Of a DNA stretch of 64,000 bases, positions 42,396 through 50,258 are shown one piece after another; the stretch's first letter is position 1; each line of letters begins with the position of its first letter. The DNA lies in assembly GCA_028688015.1 (NCBI GenBank), contig JAQTZB010000007.1, positions 124,001-188,000 of the forward strand, given 5' to 3'. The notes beneath the pieces are model-generated. The model worked only from the letters and a program-made list of their open reading frames with translations, did no database searches and had not been told where the DNA came from. The stretch comes from Elusimicrobiales bacterium (lineage in GTDB: Bacteria > Elusimicrobiota > Elusimicrobia > Elusimicrobiales > UBA9959). The translations under genes were made by a program, and so were the position numbers.

Positions 42396-43142
42396 CTAAA
42401 ATTCCAGTTCCAACCCGTCCTTGGCGGCGCGGGCGCCGGGGTAGACGCCGCGGGCTATCTTCAGCGCCCGCGCGCGCAGGTCGGCCCGGTGGTAACGCTC
42501 GGCCGAGAAATGCGTCATGACGAACTTTTTGGCCCCCGCCTCGGCGGCCAGGCGGCCGGCGGTCTCGGGGTTGAAATGCGGCCAGCCGGGGTTGGTTTCG
42601 CCGGGGGCGTGGGCGCATTCGGTTATCAGCAGGTCCGCGCCCCGCGCCAGCTCCAGCGCGTTGGGGCAGTAGCCGGTATCTGTAACATAAGTTACACTCT
42701 TGCCGCCCAACTCCAGGCGCAGCCCCAGCACCGGGTCCGCGTGCACCAGCGGCAAGGTCTTCACTTTAAACGGGAGTTTTCTCGCTTCCGCCGGCAGCTC
42801 AAGGATCTTCACCGGGTAATGCAGCTGGGAGAGCGGCACCGTGAACGGCTTGTTTACAAAGCGCTCCAGTATGCGGCGGGTCCCCTTCTGGCCGCAGATG
42901 GTCAGCGGGCCGGTGCGCTTGCGGAACTTCACCAGCGTGTGCAGCCCGGAGATATGGTCTATGTGGAAATGGCTGAGAAACAGGAACGCCGGCTTTGCCC
43001 CGTCGGAGTACTGGTCGAACTTGTAGATGCCGGTGCCGGCGTCCAGCAGAATGTCCCAGCGCGGCGTCTTGATGAGCGCGCACACCGTATTGCCGGTGCC
43101 GGTGTCGTACCAGCCGTTGGTGCCCAGGAAGACGGCTTTCAT
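42396..43142 (-). CDS. Metallo-beta-lactamase-fold hydrolase, RNase Z-like
   Basis: The ATG giving [19 protein letters not shown] overlaps the rfbB stop as ATGA; the longer track ORF is a shadow. The 248-residue protein has the MBL metal motif [17 protein letters not shown] (HxHxDH), a third histidine in [29 protein letters not shown] and [10 protein letters not shown]. These suit the RNase Z/phosphodiesterase-like branch of the fold. It is the last gene of the operon with rfbC, rfbA and rfbB. A glycan role is unknown: it might hydrolyse a phosphodiester, a cyclic nucleotide or a nucleotide-sugar by-product. All metal ligands are visible, so it is likely active. Confidence 0.88.
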   Translation of the reverse strand: MKAVFLGTNGWYDTGTGNTVCALIKTPRWDILLDAGTGIYKFDQYSDGAKPAFLFLSHFHIDHISGLHTLVKFRKRTGPLTICGQKGTRRILERFVNKPFTVPLSQLHYPVKILELPAEARKLPFKVKTLPLVHADPVLGLRLELGGKSVTYVTDTGYCPNALELARGADLLITECAHAPGETNPGWPHFNPETAGRLAAEAGAKKFVMTHFSAERYHRADLRARALKIARGVYPGARAAKDGLELEF

Positions 43143-44212
43143 CTGTTGTAATTCTTCCTCAGCCATTTGCGGTAGGCGCCGCTCTGCACGTGCAGCACCC
43201 AGCCGCCGTTGGCCAGGTACCATTTCACGGTGCGCTCCAGGCCCTCTTTGAAGGTCACCGACGGGCGCCAGCCCAGCTCGCGGCGGATCTTAGAAAAGTC
43301 TATAGCGTAGCGGCGGTCGTGGCCGGGGCGGTCTTTCACGTAGGTTATCAGCCCGGCGTAGGCCTTGCCGGCCAGCGCGGGGTTGGCCGCCGCCGGGGCG
43401 TATTTTTCAAGCGCGGCGCAGATGCCTTTCACCACGTCGATATTCTTCATCTCGCAGTTGCCGCCCACGTTGTAGGTCTCGCCGGGGCGGCCCCGCTTCA
43501 TCACGCGCCAGATGGCGGCGCAGTGGTCCTCCACGTAAAGCCAGTCGCGCACCTGCAGGCCGTCGCCGTAAACCGGCAGTGGCTTGCCGGCCAGCGCATT
43601 CAGGATAACCAGGGGAATGAGCTTCTCGGGGAAATGAAAGGGCCCGTAATTATTGGAGCAGTTGCTGATGGTGACCGGCAGGCCGTAGGTGTGGTGGTAG
43701 GCCATCACCAAATGGTCCGAAGACGCCTTGCTCGCCGAGTAAGGGCTGCGCGGGTCGTAGGGCGTGGTCTCTTTGAACTTGCCGGTGCGGCCCAGCGAGC
43801 CGTAGACCTCGTCGGTGGAGATGTGGTGAAAGCGCGCGTCCTTGCGCCCGCCCCAGGCCTGCCGCGCCGTCTCCAGCAGGGCGAAGGTGCCGTGGATATT
43901 GGTCTCTATGAAATCCTTGGGCCCGAAGATGGAGCGGTCCACGTGCGACTCCGCCGCGAAATGCGCCACTCCGTCGAACTTGTACTTTTTAAAAAGTTTC
44001 GCCAGCAGCTTGAAGTCGCAGATGTCGCCTTTGACAAAAGCGTAGCGGCCCTTCTGCGCGCGCGCCACGTCCAGCAGGTTCTCCGGGTTGCCGGCGTAGG
44101 TCAGCTTGTCCAGGTTCACCACGCGCCCCTTGAACCCGCCCGGGCCGAAAAGGTAGCGGATAAAGTTGCTGCCTATAAACCCCGCGCCGCCGGTGACAAG
44201 GATGTTTTTCAT
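43139..44212 (-). CDS. rfbB: dTDP-glucose 4,6-dehydratase
   Basis: A 357-residue extended [99 protein letters not shown] and [16 protein letters not shown], all diagnostic of RmlB. It makes dTDP-4-keto-6-deoxy-glucose from dTDP-glucose. The C-terminal [23 protein letters not shown] is slightly extended. Neighbouring genes supply RfbA and RfbC; RmlD is absent, so the terminal dTDP sugar may not be L-rhamnose. Confidence 0.97.
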   Translation of the reverse strand: MKNILVTGGAGFIGSNFIRYLFGPGGFKGRVVNLDKLTYAGNPENLLDVARAQKGRYAFVKGDICDFKLLAKLFKKYKFDGVAHFAAESHVDRSIFGPKDFIETNIHGTFALLETARQAWGGRKDARFHHISTDEVYGSLGRTGKFKETTPYDPRSPYSASKASSDHLVMAYHHTYGLPVTISNCSNNYGPFHFPEKLIPLVILNALAGKPLPVYGDGLQVRDWLYVEDHCAAIWRVMKRGRPGETYNVGGNCEMKNIDVVKGICAALEKYAPAAANPALAGKAYAGLITYVKDRPGHDRRYAIDFSKIRRELGWRPSVTFKEGLERTVKWYLANGGWVLHVQSGAYRKWLRKNYNR

Positions 44213-44754
44213 AAGCCCTCGAAGCCTTTAAAGAAGGGCAGAGCGGCGTCGCGCGCGGAAAGTTTCGGCGCGGTTATCCCCCACTCTATCCCCAGGTCCG
44301 GGTCGTTCCAGCGCAGTCCGCCCTCGTCGGCGGGCGAATACTCCGCGGTGCATTTGTAAATTATTTCGGCGGTCTCGCTGAGCACCAGGAAGCCGTGGGC
44401 GAAACCCGGCGGCATATAAAGTATATGAGCGTTCTCGGCGGTGAGCTGCGCCGCGGCCCAGCGGCCGAAAGTCGGGGAACCCTTGCGCAGGTCCACCCCC
44501 ACGTCCAGTATGGCTCCGGCCGTGCAGCGCACCAGTTTGCCCTGCGCGGCGGCGCCGCGCTGGTAATGCAGGCCGCGCAGCACGCCTTGAGAGGACTTGG
44601 AGTGGTTATCCTGCACGAACTCGGCGGGAATGCCCGCCGCCGCGAAATCGCGCTTCTTGTAGGTCTCTATGAAGAAACCCCTGTCGTCGGGGAAGACGCG
44701 CGGCTTCACCAGCACCAGCCCCTCCGGATTCAGGCGCTCGAACTCGAAAGGCAT
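44209..44754 (-). CDS. rfbC: dTDP-4-dehydrorhamnose 3,5-epimerase
   Basis: A 181-residue RmlC cupin with the full set of family residues: [98 protein letters not shown] and IEWG. It epimerises C3 and C5 of dTDP-4-keto-6-deoxy-glucose. It overlaps rfbB by 4 nt and rfbA by 1 nt. A second, more divergent RmlC paralogue is encoded two genes upstream; this one is the better match to classical RmlC. Confidence 0.96.
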   Translation of the reverse strand: MPFEFERLNPEGLVLVKPRVFPDDRGFFIETYKKRDFAAAGIPAEFVQDNHSKSSQGVLRGLHYQRGAAAQGKLVRCTAGAILDVGVDLRKGSPTFGRWAAAQLTAENAHILYMPPGFAHGFLVLSETAEIIYKCTAEYSPADEGGLRWNDPDLGIEWGITAPKLSARDAALPFFKGFEGL

Positions 44755-45629
44755 CAGTCCCCCGCCGCCACTTTGCGCAGGTATTTGCCGTAGCTGTTCT
44801 TGTCCAGCCCGGCGGCGATCTTGAGCAGGGCGGCTTTGTTTATCCAGCCCAGGTTATAGGCGATCTCCTCTATGCAGGCGATCTTAAGGCCCTGCCGCTT
44901 CTCCACGGTGGCGATGAATTCCCCCGCCTCCAGCAAACTGTCGAAGGTGCCGGTGTCCAGCCAGGCGTAGCCGCGGCCCAGCAGTTCGACGTTAAGGTCC
45001 GCGCGTTTGAGATACACCTTGTTCACGTCGGTGATCTCCAGCTCGCCGCGGGCGCTGGGCTTTATGCCTTTGGCCACCTTCACCACGTCGGCCGGATAGA
45101 AATACAGCCCGGTAACGGCGTAGTTGCTTTTGGGCGCGGCCGGCTTCTCTTCAATTGAAGTCGCTTTCCCCTCTTTGTTGAACGCCACCACGCCGTAGCG
45201 CTCGGGGTCGTTTACATAGTAGCCGAACACCGTGGCGCGGCCTTTCCGCGCGGCCCTCACCGCCCGCTTGAAAGCCTCAGGCAGGCCGTGGCCGTAGAAG
45301 ATGTTGTCTCCCAGCACCAGGCAGGCCTCGTCGCCGGCCAGGAATTCTTCGCCCAGCAGGAAAGCCTGCGCCAGGCCCTCGGGCCTGGGCTGCTCCTTAT
45401 AGGCCAGCTTCAGCCCCCAAGCCGAGCCGTCGCCGAAGATCTCGCGGAAGCGCGGCAGGTCCTTGGGCGTAGAGATTATAAGTATCTCCCGTATGCCCGC
45501 CAGCATCAGCGCCGACAGCGGGTAATAGATCATGGGCTTGTCGTAAACCGGCAGCAATTGCTTGCAGGCCACGCTGGTTATCGGGTACAGCCGCGTGCCG
45601 GCGCCGCCGGCCAAAATAATTCCTTTCAT
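44754..45629 (-). CDS. rfbA: Glucose-1-phosphate thymidylyltransferase
   Basis: A 291-residue nucleotidyltransferase: [112 protein letters not shown] and [19 protein letters not shown]. It matches RmlA across its full length. It makes dTDP-glucose from glucose 1-phosphate and dTTP. It is linked by short overlaps to the two rfbC-like genes that flank it. Confidence 0.97.
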   Translation of the reverse strand: MKGIILAGGAGTRLYPITSVACKQLLPVYDKPMIYYPLSALMLAGIREILIISTPKDLPRFREIFGDGSAWGLKLAYKEQPRPEGLAQAFLLGEEFLAGDEACLVLGDNIFYGHGLPEAFKRAVRAARKGRATVFGYYVNDPERYGVVAFNKEGKATSIEEKPAAPKSNYAVTGLYFYPADVVKVAKGIKPSARGELEITDVNKVYLKRADLNVELLGRGYAWLDTGTFDSLLEAGEFIATVEKRQGLKIACIEEIAYNLGWINKAALLKIAAGLDKNSYGKYLRKVAAGD

Positions 45630-46174
45630 AGTTTCCCCTCCAGCTCCGCCAGCAGCGGCAGCTCTGCGTCCCTAACTGACACCTTTGGCCGCGCCACCGG
45701 CCACTTTATTTTCAGCGCGGGGTCGTTCCAGCGCAGCCCGGCGTAATGCGCCGGGGAGAATTCGCGCGAGCACTTGTAAACCGCCTCGGCCCCGTCGGTA
45801 AGGGCGCAGAAGCCGTGCGCGAAGCCGGCCGGCGCGTAAAGCGTAAGCCAGTTGGCGTCGGACAGTTCAAGGCCGTAGGCCCGCCCGTAAGTGCGCGAGC
45901 CGCGCCGCAGGTCCACCGCCACGTTGTAAATGCGCCCGCGCCCGCAGCGCACCAGCCGCGCCTGGGCCGCAGGCGGCCGCTGGTAATGAAAGCCGCGTAC
46001 CACGCCGCGCCGCGACACGGAGCGGTTCTCCTGAACAAAAGTCTCGCGGATGCCGGCCTTGCGGAACTCCGAGGCCTTGTAGATCTCGGCCGCAGCCCCC
46101 CGGGCGTCGGGCCGTGCCTCCGGCCTTATCACCAGCAGCCCGGGAATACGCGTCTTTTTGAACTCGAACTTCAT
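45626..46174 (-). CDS. rfbC: Divergent dTDP-4-dehydrorhamnose 3,5-epimerase paralogue
   Basis: A 182-residue RmlC-family cupin: [81 protein letters not shown] and [20 protein letters not shown]. The fold and the His of RGFHYQ are kept. Some usual residues differ: DDRGFF is [12 protein letters not shown] is QARLVR, DNHS is ENRS. It may epimerise only C3 or C5, giving another 6-deoxyhexose, as paralogues do in fucofuranose or 6-deoxy-talose pathways. It is the first gene of the rml operon, about 20 nt after a strong terminator. Confidence 0.9.
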   Translation of the reverse strand: MKFEFKKTRIPGLLVIRPEARPDARGAAAEIYKASEFRKAGIRETFVQENRSVSRRGVVRGFHYQRPPAAQARLVRCGRGRIYNVAVDLRRGSRTYGRAYGLELSDANWLTLYAPAGFAHGFCALTDGAEAVYKCSREFSPAHYAGLRWNDPALKIKWPVARPKVSVRDAELPLLAELEGKL

Positions 46175-46194
46175 GCGAATAATAATATATAAAA

Positions 46195-46223
46195 AAACAG
46201 GCCGCTTTGAGGGCGGCCTGTTT
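46195..46223 (-). terminator. Intrinsic terminator of the FecR-domain gene
   Basis: An 11 bp perfect stem, AAACAGGCCGC with GCGGCCTGTTT, and a 7 nt loop, followed on the minus strand by TTTTTTTATATATTATT. It lies between the fecR-like stop and the start of the rml operon, only 20 nt before the next ATG. Confidence 0.9.
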
Positions 46224-46243
46224 CTTTGCGGCTAAGGGGCCGC

Positions 46244-47116
46244 TTAAGGGTTGGAGGCGCTGACCTCTCCGCTTTCCTGCACCACTTCGGTGGGGATGAC
46301 GGTGGTGACCGGCTCCACTATAACGGGGGCCACGGGCTCCTCCACGACGGCCTCTTCTACCGGCGCGGCAGCGGCGGCGGCGGCTTCTTCGGCGGCCTTC
46401 TTCTCGGCCTCGGCCTTTTCGGCGGCGGCCTTGGCGGCGGCAGCCGCGGCGGCCTCTTCTTTGGCCTTGGCGTCCATTATGGGCTTCTCGGCCTTTATCT
46501 CTTCCTTCTCTTCTTTGATCTTGCTGGGCTCGCTGGGAGCCTTCACGCCGGCGGGCAGGGCCACCGGCTCGGCGGCGCCCTCGGCCTGCGTAACCTGCAC
46601 GCGCTGGTTGGGCTGCACGTCAATGGTGCGGTTGCGGTTGTCGGCTATCTGTATGGAGCCGCTGAACAGGTCCCAGGTGGTCTGGCCGGCCTCGCTCACT
46701 TCCACGCCGAACACCGTGCCGCGCACGGCGCAGACGGCGCTGGGGGTGCGCACGGTGAAGCCGCGGCCTATGAACTTGCGTATCCAGGCCTGCATCTTGC
46801 CGCGGGCCACTTCCACCACGTTGCCCTCTGGGGCCACGGCGGACACCACAAAGGTGGTCTCTTCGCCCAGGCGCACTTTGGCGCCGTACTTTATGTAAAT
46901 CTCGGCCTTGCTCTTGGGGCCGGTCTTAACCTGGTCGCCGACCTCAAGCATGAACGGCGCCTGCACGGCCACCCACACGGCGGTGTCCTTCTTGAGGTAC
47001 TCCACATTGCCCTTGGCCGTAAAGATCTTGGCCGTAAAATTCTCCACCGGCGCGGCGTCGGCCGCCCAGCCCTGGGTACCGAAAGCCATCATGCAGAACG
47101 CGAGTATATATTTCAT
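46244..47116 (-). CDS. Secreted FecR-domain protein with Ala/Glu/Lys-rich tail
   Basis: The ATG giving MKYILAFCMMAFGTQGWAADA fits a Sec signal peptide of about 18 residues, and GGAG lies 6-7 nt upstream; the track start is too early. Residues 25-190 contain a FecR-like domain: AKIFTAKGNVEYLKKDTAVW, MLEVGDQVKTGPKSKAEI, VRLGEETTFVV, AWIRKFIGRGFTVRTPSAVCAVRGTVFG and SGSIQIADN. This is the free-standing periplasmic or surface FecR type, not the TonB-linked sigma regulator. Residues 195-250 are very rich in Ala, Glu and Lys and probably form a long helix, followed by a Pro/Val/Glu-rich end. It is transcribed alone from a visible promoter. Confidence 0.84.
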   Translation of the reverse strand: MKYILAFCMMAFGTQGWAADAAPVENFTAKIFTAKGNVEYLKKDTAVWVAVQAPFMLEVGDQVKTGPKSKAEIYIKYGAKVRLGEETTFVVSAVAPEGNVVEVARGKMQAWIRKFIGRGFTVRTPSAVCAVRGTVFGVEVSEAGQTTWDLFSGSIQIADNRNRTIDVQPNQRVQVTQAEGAAEPVALPAGVKAPSEPSKIKEEKEEIKAEKPIMDAKAKEEAAAAAAAKAAAEKAEAEKKAAEEAAAAAAAPVEEAVVEEPVAPVIVEPVTTVIPTEVVQESGEVSASNP

Positions 47117-47152
47117 AATTCTCCTGTTTTCCCCGCCCTTAACCCCGCCTAA

Positions 47153-47180
47153 ATAATACAAACTTTCCGCCAAAAAACAA
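47153..47180 (-). promoter_or_regulatory. Promoter of the FecR-domain gene
   Basis: On the minus strand TTGTTT, a 16 nt spacer and TATTAT form a sigma-70-like promoter about 37 nt before the ATG. The short leader contains AGGAG near the start codon. Confidence 0.55.
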
Positions 47181-47209
47181 AGATGCGTTTAGTTACACTA
47201 ACCCTGCGC

Positions 47210-47458
47210 TCACCGCGCTATGTGGTGAAGCACGTGCGCTATGAAAGCCTGGTAGGGAACCCCGGCCTTGCTGGCTTTAGCTTTTATCCGGTCCAGGTCG
47301 ATGCTGTTGATACGGATGTGCAAGATGGCGTCCTTGCGCTTGCGGGCCAAGGCGGCAAGGAATTCCCGCTCCTGCTGCGGCGTTACCGGCACGTACTTAC
47401 CCGCCAGGAGGTCCTTTTCCGTCTTGCGTTCCGACCCGGTCAACTTAACTCTCTTCAT
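47210..47458 (-). CDS. brnA: Antitoxin of a BrnT/BrnA-like type II pair
   Basis: An 82-residue protein: LTGSERKTEKDLLAGKYVPV at the N-terminus and a ribbon-helix-helix-like core DAILHIRINSIDLDRIKAKASKAGVPYQAFIAHVLHHIA. This pattern (short basic leader, IRIN strand, DLDRIKxKA helix, PYQAFI helix) is common in CopG/BrnA-type antitoxins. It would bind the toxin encoded just upstream and repress the shared promoter. Its start overlaps the toxin stop by 4 nt, the normal arrangement for this family, where the toxin gene comes first. Confidence 0.8.
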   Translation of the reverse strand: MKRVKLTGSERKTEKDLLAGKYVPVTPQQEREFLAALARKRKDAILHIRINSIDLDRIKAKASKAGVPYQAFIAHVLHHIAR

Positions 47459-47709
47459 GGCAGCTCACCTCTCTTCAACTTCTCTGTATACTTTCTGCTC
47501 GGGAACAAGGTCTTCAAGAACCACTCTTTCCCGTCATAAACGCACGGCGCCACCCACACATACCCGTCAACCTTTATCAAGAATAGCCATTGCCCTGCCC
47601 GTTTAGGGTGGCGTAGAAGGCGCAGATACTCCCCCTGCACCGCCTCCTCAAACGACATTCCCCTTTCGCGCTTCAGCCATGCGCTCTTTTCCTCATCCCA
47701 GCGGATCAT
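47455..47709 (-). CDS. brnT: BrnT-like toxin
   Basis: The track starts at a TTG; I use the ATG four codons later (MIRWDEEKSAWLKRERGMSFEEAV), preceded by GGAGGGGG. The 84-residue protein has the WDEEKSAWLKRERGMSFEEA pattern at the N-terminus and WVAPCVYDGKEWFLKTLFPSRKYTEKL, like BrnT-type RelE-superfamily ribonuclease toxins. It would cleave mRNA when released from its antitoxin. A near-consensus promoter lies directly upstream. It and the antitoxin gene form an isolated module between a degraded DUF1016 gene and the FecR gene. Confidence 0.78.
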   Translation of the reverse strand: MIRWDEEKSAWLKRERGMSFEEAVQGEYLRLLRHPKRAGQWLFLIKVDGYVWVAPCVYDGKEWFLKTLFPSRKYTEKLKRGELP

Positions 47710-47722
47710 CGCCCCCTCCAAT

Positions 47723-47750
47723 ATTGTAACACAAATGTATTAACAGTCAA
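47723..47750 (-). promoter_or_regulatory. Promoter of the toxin-antitoxin operon
   Basis: TTGACT and TACAAT with a 16 nt spacer on the minus strand, close to consensus. The predicted start site is only about 7 nt before the toxin ATG and falls within the ribosome-binding sequence, so the leader is very short. Confidence 0.72.
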
Positions 47751-47760
47751 GACCTTTACG

Positions 47761-48156
47761 CTATTTATTGCCTACGCTGCAAACAACACAAAAGGCTCCC
47801 GCCCTCTCCCAATAAGTGCGAGCCTCTTTATGCGCCCAGGCAATTTCTCGCACCAATGGTGCGAGTTTTACATTTTGCGCATATTTTTCGTACAAAAGCC
47901 GCATACGCCACAAATTCGATGTGGAAAACCCCCGGATTCCGGGAAATTCCGTACGCAGGTCCACGGCAAGTTTTTCCACAATAGATCTCCCCCAGGTATC
48001 TCCCTTCTGTCTTTCAGAGATGATCCGCCCTATATCCCAATAAAGACCCACCAGCTCTTTATTCACGGCGCGCAGCGCGGAATACTGAGCAGCACGCACA
48101 CGCCCCTTTATCTCCGCCAGGAGCACCCTGTAATCCTTGACAACATCTTTAGTCAT
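47761..48156 (-). pseudogene. Truncated DUF1016 (YhcG-type) nuclease gene, N-terminal domain only
   Basis: The ATG giving MTKDVVKDYRVLLAEIKGRV starts a 131-residue frame. Residues 1-107 match the DUF1016 N-terminal domain: AVNKELVGLYWDIGRIISERQKGDTWGRSIVEKLAVDLRTEFP, GFSTSNLWRMRLLYEKY and LAPLVREIAWAH. Full proteins are about 330-370 residues with a C-terminal PDDEXK nuclease domain. Here the match stops after REIAWAH and an unrelated tail (YWERAGAFCVVC) runs to the stop, with no nuclease domain downstream. I call it a remnant. A stand-alone N-terminal domain gene is a less likely alternative. Confidence 0.75.
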
Positions 48157-48192
48157 AAAACCCCCTATCCCCACCTATAGCCTAGCAGACGC

Positions 48193-48214
48193 TGCCGACA
48201 AGGGGCTGTCGGCA
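48193..48214. repeat. Short perfect inverted repeat without U-tract
   Basis: TGCCGACA and TGTCGGCA form an 8 bp stem around AGGGGC, just upstream of the DUF1016 remnant and 16 nt from the terminator of the pglF-like gene. Neither strand has a T-run after it, so it is not an ordinary terminator. It may be an operator or a structural scar. Confidence 0.4.
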
Positions 48215-48230
48215 AGCGGAACAAATAAAA

Positions 48231-48252
48231 AGGCCCCTCAGTCGAGGGGCCT
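48231..48252 (-). terminator. Intrinsic terminator of the long O-unit operon
   Basis: AGGCCCCTC and GAGGGGCCT form a 9 bp perfect stem with a 4 nt loop, followed on the minus strand by TTTTTATTTG. It lies 24 nt after the stop of the pglF-like gene and ends the large operon entering from the right. Confidence 0.9.
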
Positions 48253-48275
48253 GTTGCCGCGCGCGGGCAGCGGGG

Positions 48276-50171
48276 TCAGTCTTTAGGCTCCGGCTTGTGG
48301 GCGGGGTGGTGGGCGCCCGCCTTTTTGCGGGGCCAGCCCGTGTAGGCCGGGATGAACTCTTTTATCTTGGCCAGCATCGGCTCAATGTCGGGCAGCGCGG
48401 CCAGCTGCTGCAGCTCGTCGCGGTGGGCGTCGGTCAGGCCGGCGCCGGCCTCGGCGGGGACGGCCGCAAAGATCTCGTTATGCCCCGTATCCTTGCGGAT
48501 GTCGCCCGCGCGGAACAGCTCCTCGTACATTTTCTCGCCGGGCTTCAGGCCGGTGAATTTTATCTCTATGTCCTTGTCCGGCACCAGGCCGTTAAGCACT
48601 ATCATGTTGCGGGCCAGGTCCACTATCTTTACCGGCTCGCCCATGTTGAGCACAAAGATCTCCCCGCCCTCGCCCATGGCGGCCGCGTTAAGCACCAGCG
48701 ACACGGCCTCCTCGGTGGTCATGAAGTAGCGTATCACCTCGGGGTCGGTAACGGTAACCGGCCCGCCGGCGAGGATCTGCTCCTGAAAGATCTTGACCAC
48801 GCTGCCGCTGCTGCCCAGCACATTGCCAAAGCGCACCGACATGAACTTGGTGCCGCTTTTGCCGTGCAGCGAGCTTAAGGCCATTTCGCCCAGGCGCTTG
48901 CTGGCGCCCATAACGCTGGTGGGGCGCACGGCCTTGTCCGTGGAAATATTGAGAAAGCGCTCGGTGTTGTAGGCCGCGGCGGTGCGCGCCAGTATGTAGG
49001 TGCCCAGGGTATTGTTCTTTACCGCCTCCTGGGGATTGTCCTCCATAAGGCCCACGTGCTTGTGCGCGGCCGCGTGCAGCACCCAGGCGGGCTTGTACAG
49101 CTCAAAGAGGTTCTTAAGCAGGCTCTCGTCGCGGATGTCGCCGGGCACGCTTACTATAACGCCGCCGTAGCCCTTCTCTTTAAGCTCTTTGTCTATGTAG
49201 AACAGCGCGGTGTTGTGGTTCTCAAGCAGTATCACGCGCGCTGGCTTGAGCGCGCATACCTGGCGGGCCAGCTCGCCGCCTATGGTGCCGCCGGCGCCGG
49301 TGACCAGAATGGTTTTGCCTTTAACGCCGCTCTTTACCAGCCCCATGTTAATGTCCACAATGCGGCGGTGCATAAGGTCGGTTACGTCTATTTTGCGGAT
49401 GTCGGGCGTAAGGCGGGTTTTGCTGATGAGCTCGTTCATGGTGGGCAAGGTCTTGAACTCCACCTTGCGCGGGTTGCCGGCGGCGGCGTAAACGCCCATG
49501 ATGTCGGTGATGATCTTGCCGCGGCTGTGGTTTACGGCTACAAGCACCTCGTCCACTTCTTTGCGCTTGATGACGTCGGCTATTTTGTCGCGCCCGCCCA
49601 GCACCGGCACGCCGTGGATGCTGCGGCCGTGCTTAAGGGCGTTGTCGTCCAAGAAGCCCACCACGCGGCGCCCGCCGGGGTTACGCTGAATGTCGCGCAG
49701 CACTACCTCGCCCAGGTCGCCCGCGCCAAAGATGAGCATGCGGGAGGGGTTCTCCCCCTCGGTCTTATAGCGAATATGTCGCGTTGCGCGGATGGCGAAG
49801 CGTATACCTCCGACGAATATGAAAGATATGAAAGGGCTGATGATTAGGACCGAACGCGGGAAGTGCGCGTGCTGAAAAAACAGCACAATAGCCATAATGA
49901 ATACCTGGCTTGCGAGTATCCCTTTTAAAACTGCAGTCAAATCAGCCATGCTGGCATAGCGCCAGATGCCGTTATAGAGACCAAAATAGTAGAAAGCGGC
50001 CAACCGGAGAACGACAAAAATCGGCCAAGTGCTCAAAAGATTATTAATTTCAAGTGGAGGTATCCTGAATTCAAATCTTAAGAGGAAAGCGAGAAGATAC
50101 GCGACCGAAATCGCGACAGCATCAAACAACAAGACCACAAGTTTACTGTGTTCTTCCAATTTCCTGTGCAT
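48276..50171 (-). CDS. pglF: Membrane-bound UDP-GlcNAc 4,6-dehydratase, PglF/CapD/WbpM type
   Basis: A 631-residue protein with four N-terminal helices (residues 10-130), a first Rossmann segment (MLIFGAGDLGEVVLRDIQ) and a C-terminal SDR domain from about 285: TILVTGAGGTIGGELARQ, HAAAHKHVGLMEDNPQEAVKNN, NISTDKAVRPTSVMGASKRLGE, RFGNVLGSSGSVV and MTTEEAVSLVL. These enzymes give UDP-2-acetamido-4-keto-2,6-dideoxy-D-glucose, the first intermediate of bacillosamine or QuiNAc-type sugars. The PglE-, PglD- and PglC-like genes come just before it. Base composition changes inside this gene: the 5' third, coding the membrane part, is AT-richer, while the 3' part matches the GC-rich DNA to the left. Confidence 0.93.
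   Translation of the reverse strand: MHRKLEEHSKLVVLLFDAVAISVAYLLAFLLRFEFRIPPLEINNLLSTWPIFVVLRLAAFYYFGLYNGIWRYASMADLTAVLKGILASQVFIMAIVLFFQHAHFPRSVLIISPFISFIFVGGIRFAIRATRHIRYKTEGENPSRMLIFGAGDLGEVVLRDIQRNPGGRRVVGFLDDNALKHGRSIHGVPVLGGRDKIADVIKRKEVDEVLVAVNHSRGKIITDIMGVYAAAGNPRKVEFKTLPTMNELISKTRLTPDIRKIDVTDLMHRRIVDINMGLVKSGVKGKTILVTGAGGTIGGELARQVCALKPARVILLENHNTALFYIDKELKEKGYGGVIVSVPGDIRDESLLKNLFELYKPAWVLHAAAHKHVGLMEDNPQEAVKNNTLGTYILARTAAAYNTERFLNISTDKAVRPTSVMGASKRLGEMALSSLHGKSGTKFMSVRFGNVLGSSGSVVKIFQEQILAGGPVTVTDPEVIRYFMTTEEAVSLVLNAAAMGEGGEIFVLNMGEPVKIVDLARNMIVLNGLVPDKDIEIKFTGLKPGEKMYEELFRAGDIRKDTGHNEIFAAVPAEAGAGLTDAHRDELQQLAALPDIEPMLAKIKEFIPAYTGWPRKKAGAHHPAHKPEPKD
49750..49850. other. Base-composition junction inside the pglF-like gene
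   Basis: To the left of this interval the DNA is strongly GC-rich with G/C third codon positions. To the right, through to the window end, the same strand and coding direction become markedly AT-richer with many A/T third positions. The change falls in the linker between the membrane part and the first Rossmann segment of the dehydratase and does not break the reading frame. Confidence 0.75.
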
Positions 50172-50258
50172 ATGTACCTAGTATCCCAAAATGCGAGGGG
50201 CATTTCAATGTGATTTTAGATACCCCCAACGACAAAGACGATAGCCCATCCCTCACCC

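Noticed and set aside
46380-46460. Tandem DNA repeat (GGCGGC-rich)
   Set aside because: It is a run of alanine codons in the FecR tail with irregular spacing, not an exact tandem repeat.
46226-47152. Gly-rich plus-strand ORF opposite the FecR-domain gene
   Set aside because: The Gly/Leu repeats are the mirror of the GCC/GCG alanine codons in the FecR tail. The minus-strand protein has a signal peptide, domain and promoter.
47847-47865. Perfect inverted repeat CTCGCACC-AAT-GGTGCGAG as an operator or att site
   Set aside because: It encodes the conserved LAPLVRE segment of the DUF1016 domain, so the palindrome is explained by coding sequence.
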